NCBI GenBank assembly: GCA_030917725.1 | Contig: JAUPUE010000030.1 | Span: 1-12,861 of the forward strand | DNA from: Patescibacteria group bacterium | GTDB lineage: Bacteria > Patescibacteriota > Minisyncoccia > Phycocordibacterales > EsbW-18 | DNA length: 12,861 nt | Reading direction: 5' to 3' | Shown here: positions 10,867 through 12,861 of the stretch, one piece after another | How positions within the stretch are numbered: the stretch's first letter is position 1 | Layout of the letters: each line of letters opens with the position of its first letter | Made by a program: the position numbers and the translations under genes | Notes under the pieces: generated by a model | The model's input: only the letters and a program-made list of their open reading frames with translations | What the model was told of the DNA's origin: nothing | Database searches by the model: none

Positions 10867-11751
10867 ATGGCACGACGAGCCGCAGCACCCACTGCACCAA
10901 GCACTGCCAAGCAGCAAGGGGGCAAAACTGCCCTCTTCATCAAGAAGATCCCGAAGATGATCATGTGGATCTTTATCGTCTGCGCCCTCATCGGCGTAGG
11001 TCTGGGAATCGCGTTCGGTTTCATCGGGTCGTTCTTGAACGGCCTCAGCGACGGAACCATCCCCGGCTTCGGCACCTTCTTTCAGATCGGGTTCATCTTG
11101 GGTCTGGGAGGTGCCGTCATTCTCTACCTCCGGTTCGCCGGATTCGAGGATGTTCAAGAAGGTGGGCGGGCTTTCATTGCCTCGCTCACGATCGGAACAT
11201 GTGCCGCTGTAGCATTCTCGGTGTTTCTCCCCATGTTCGTGGGACATAACACCCTTCGGTCTTTCTTCATCGGAGGCATCGCAATCGCCGCAATCATGGC
11301 GATTGCGAACATCTTCCTCAAGGACGACTACCTTCGGGTGGTCAAGTGGGGAGCCATGCTAGCGGCCGTGGCCCTACTGGGTCTAATCGCCATCAAGGTG
11401 ACCGACGGCAAGGGCTTCGATATCAACATCAAGTGGCCTTGGGAAAATGATAGCCCGTCCGAGACCAAAAAGCCTCAATCCGAGACCATATCGGTCATGC
11501 TGACACCCGGGCAAGACCGCAAGGTCTGCTGGACCGACCTGATTGAAGGATTGGGAAGCTACGACAATTGGACCAACGTCCAGGGAGGCCGGTTCGAAGT
11601 CTTTCGGGACAACGAGCCGACTCCCGTCTGCGAAGACTTCCCCGGAAATCCCCAAGTCTGCAAAGTTGGGGAACACACTTGCCTCACCTTCAAACTGAAG
11701 GCGGGTGAGGCAGGAAGTTCATTCTTCTTCACCTCAACAAGGACGAGGTGA
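10867..11751 (+). CDS. Five-helix membrane protein with Cys-rich C-terminal domain, 294 aa
   Basis: ATG 10867 is chosen because a purine-rich GAGAGTGA lies just upstream and the open frame before it runs inside the 236-aa gene. The protein has a basic Ala/Lys-rich N-terminus (1-30), then five hydrophobic segments at about 31-56, 70-90, 100-125, 133-152 and 160-180. A Lys/Ser/Pro-rich stretch leads to a soluble C-terminal domain (about 210-294) with four cysteines (in KVCW, PVCED, QVCKV, HTCLT), which could form two disulfides if it lies outside the cell. With a positive N-terminus inside and five segments, the C-terminus would be outside. I do not recognise a family. It shares a transcript with the 236-aa gene and ends at a strong terminator. 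Confidence 0.85.
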   Translation: MARRAAAPTAPSTAKQQGGKTALFIKKIPKMIMWIFIVCALIGVGLGIAFGFIGSFLNGLSDGTIPGFGTFFQIGFILGLGGAVILYLRFAGFEDVQEGGRAFIASLTIGTCAAVAFSVFLPMFVGHNTLRSFFIGGIAIAAIMAIANIFLKDDYLRVVKWGAMLAAVALLGLIAIKVTDGKGFDINIKWPWENDSPSETKKPQSETISVMLTPGQDRKVCWTDLIEGLGSYDNWTNVQGGRFEVFRDNEPTPVCEDFPGNPQVCKVGEHTCLTFKLKAGEAGSSFFFTSTRTR

Positions 11752-11774
11752 GCGACGCTCTACATGGAGAATCA

Positions 11775-11826
11775 AACAGCCCGCCCCAGCGCACAGTGCG
11801 CATGGACGGGCTGTTCTCTTTTGTCT
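11775..11826. terminator. Bidirectional terminator between convergent operons
   Basis: AACAGCCCG (11775-11783) pairs with CGGGCTGTT (11807-11815), and inside them GCGCA-CAG-TGCGC forms a second stem. On the plus strand CTCTTTTGTCT follows; on the minus strand TTTGATTCT follows. It ends the 236/294-aa transcript and can also end the pilin-like operon coming from the right. Confidence 0.88.
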
Positions 11827-11838
11827 AATGAGAATCCT

Positions 11839-12150
11839 CTACTGTATCCCCGCACCTTCAAGGCTCGGTTTGATCTGTCCTTCGATCGTAGTCTGTCCGG
11901 GAGTCTGATCGACGCCAATTGTGCCCTGAATGATGTTGATGATGCCAAAGGCAGAAATCATGATGACCATACCGACGAGCCCCCACAGGATGCTCCGCTG
12001 TCCTTCTGCTCTTCCTTTGTCATCATCGCTATCACGGATGTAGACGAAGACTCCCCAGATGAAGATGATGAACGCAATGCCGAAGACCAAGGCAAGAATC
12101 GGCTGCACAATGACAGTCGATATCTTTGCCATGAACTCTGCGAACGTCAT
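11839..12150 (-). CDS. T4SS-pilin-like (VirB2/TrbC-like) small membrane protein
   Basis: This 103-aa protein has two hydrophobic helices (about 15-38 and 53-76) joined by a short charged loop with SDDDKGRAEG (41-50), followed by a polar Gly/Gln/Pro tail. The layout resembles VirB2/TrbC pilins and the T4SS_pilin family common in candidate-phylum genomes, where the subunit sits in the membrane before assembly. Unlike its neighbour it has no clear signal peptide. It shares SDDDK plus a Trp/Gly-rich second helix with the next two genes, so the three are likely paralogs. It starts eight bases after the stop of the 127-aa gene, so it is the last gene of the operon before the terminator. A pilus role is inferred from family and layout; no ATPase or channel gene is visible. 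Confidence 0.75.
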   Translation of the reverse strand: MTFAEFMAKISTVIVQPILALVFGIAFIIFIWGVFVYIRDSDDDKGRAEGQRSILWGLVGMVIMISAFGIINIIQGTIGVDQTPGQTTIEGQIKPSLEGAGIQ

Positions 12151-12158
12151 CTCAGAGA

Positions 12159-12542
12159 TTAGTCGTTGTCTGTTTCAACTACTTCAACACCAGGAACCGG
12201 AAGGTCTCCGCCAGTCTCAACGCCGAATGCGCTTGCGATGAACTTAACGATACCGACGATTGCAATCATCACAAAGAGAGCGATGATACCACCAATCATG
12301 AAGCTCTTACCACTCTTCTTATCATCGTCAGACGATGCAAAGATGAACTTGACCAATCCCCAGAAGAAGGCAAGAAGCGCAAGACCGATGACGATAGGCG
12401 TTGCGAGGTTGATGAGATCACCAATACTTTCGAGAAGCGTCTCAAGGTTTCCGAGCTTTGGGTCGGTGTTTTGTGCAAAAACGAGTACTGGAAGAAGAAG
12501 ATACGCGCTTGCTCCGACGACTGCTGCTGATACTTTATTCAT
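12159..12542 (-). CDS. T4SS-pilin-like protein with signal peptide
   Basis: This 127-aa protein has a signal peptide at 1-23 (MNKVSAA, hydrophobic core, likely cut after VFA). A short amphipathic segment follows (29-46), then two membrane helices (about 48-68 and 82-104) joined by SSDDDKKSGKS (70-80), and an acidic tail ending ETDND. Signal peptide plus two helices with a charged hairpin loop is the VirB2/TrbC pilin plan. The start ATG at 12542 is supported by the signal peptide; AGGA ten bases upstream is a weak ribosome site and TAAAAT (12561-12566) a possible -10. It is paralogous to the genes on either side by the DDDK loop and second helix. Confidence 0.8.
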   Translation of the reverse strand: MNKVSAAVVGASAYLLLPVLVFAQNTDPKLGNLETLLESIGDLINLATPIVIGLALLAFFWGLVKFIFASSDDDKKSGKSFMIGGIIALFVMIAIVGIVKFIASAFGVETGGDLPVPGVEVVETDND

Positions 12543-12638
12543 AACTTTTTTCCTAATTTTATTTTAATCTCTGCCTTTCAGGTTGCCCTGTGGCTGATGC
12601 TAATAGCTTAATTGAACCAAATACCTCCGCCTTTGTCC

Positions 12639-12664
12639 ACACAGCTCTCCACCGAGAGACGTGT
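12639..12664 (-). other. Hairpin between pilin-like genes
   Basis: ACAC (12639-12642) pairs with GTGT (12661-12664). After a two-by-two internal loop, CTCTC (12645-12649) pairs with GAGAG (12654-12658). It lies nine bases after the stop of the partial pilin-like gene and has no T-run. It could trim or protect the upstream mRNA 3' end and so set pilin subunit ratios. Confidence 0.4.
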
Positions 12665-12673
12665 CCCCTTTCT

Positions 12674-12861
12674 CTATGTTGTAGGGAGAGGGTACGTGAC
12701 CGTGGGGACAGCTGGGGCAGAGTTGTTGGTGGCATCAATACCAAACGATGCCTGTAGGAACGAGACGAGACCGAAAACCGAGAACATCACAAAGAGCGCA
12801 ATAACACCCCAAATCATGGTGTTCTTCCCGGCTTCCTTTTCTTTTGGATCATCAGCCTTGG
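12674..12861 (-). CDS. T4SS-pilin-like protein, N-terminus cut by window edge
   Basis: The last 61 residues are seen on the minus strand, beginning KADDPKEKEAGKNTM and ending in TAG at 12676-12674. The ADDPK loop, a membrane helix with MIWGVIALFVMFSVFGLVSFLQ, and a polar Thr/Pro/Ala tail match the layout of the next two genes. The first helix and any signal peptide lie outside the window. This makes at least three tandem paralogs. It is separated from the 127-aa gene by 131 bases with a hairpin and a possible promoter, so the array may not be a single simple transcript. Confidence 0.75.
   Translation of the reverse strand, partial: KADDPKEKEAGKNTMIWGVIALFVMFSVFGLVSFLQASFGIDATNNSAPAVPTVTYPLPTT

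Noticed and set aside
10083..11075. 330-aa open frame antisense to the 236-aa and 294-aa genes
   Set aside because: The plus-strand genes have promoter, Shine-Dalgarno and terminator; the antisense frame spans the gap between them and looks like a codon-bias shadow.

Overview
The window looks like part of a chromosome from a reduced-genome bacterium of the Candidate Phyla Radiation (Patescibacteria, probably Parcubacteria-like). The evidence is a short IF-2 that starts at its GTPase domain, a zinc-free L33, short pilin-like proteins in tandem, tRNA genes mostly without encoded CCA, and AT-rich hairpin-forming intergenic repeats. TGA is used as a normal stop (58-aa and 294-aa genes), so the Gracilibacteria/SR1 recoding does not apply. 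The taxonomic placement is inference; there is no rRNA here.

Layout. 1-1477, all minus strand: a partial DUF192 protein, tRNA-Trp, rpmG (L33), a 58-aa Cys-containing protein with a structured leader, and tRNA-Tyr. 1558-6576, minus strand: clpB, a membrane-anchored HtrA-like protein that has lost its catalytic residues, and a NifS/IscS-type cysteine desulfurase. 6791-8631, plus strand: infB-rbfA, a translation and ribosome-maturation pair. 8628-9254, minus: an AT-richer gene of unknown function. 9288-9781: four tRNA genes, Lys(CTT) and Leu(TAA) on minus, Cys(GCA) and Leu(TAG) on plus. 10125-11751, plus: two unrecognised genes, one soluble and one with five membrane segments, that look like an accessory cassette. 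11839-12861, minus: three tandem T4SS-pilin-like genes, the last cut by the window edge.

The most striking feature is a module of about 165 nt found twice, each time directly downstream of a tRNA gene and in its orientation: after tRNA-Tyr (1228-1394, minus) and after tRNA-Leu(TAG) (9782-9946, plus). Both copies have a terminator-like stem with tandem G/A mismatches, a bulged hairpin whose bases differ between copies while pairing is kept, and a 60-nt core that is 53/60 identical. Each copy ends with a partial copy of the 3' end of its own tRNA and carries an antisense version of that end near its start. This is a candidate undescribed tRNA-linked structured RNA or mobile repeat.

A second theme is two styles of expression signal. 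clpB, the pseudoprotease, cysteine desulfurase, infB and the 208-aa gene have -10 boxes only 8-20 bases from the start codon and no Shine-Dalgarno sequence. The 58-aa gene and the 236-aa gene have TTGACT promoters, folded leaders of about 90 nt and clear Shine-Dalgarno sequences.
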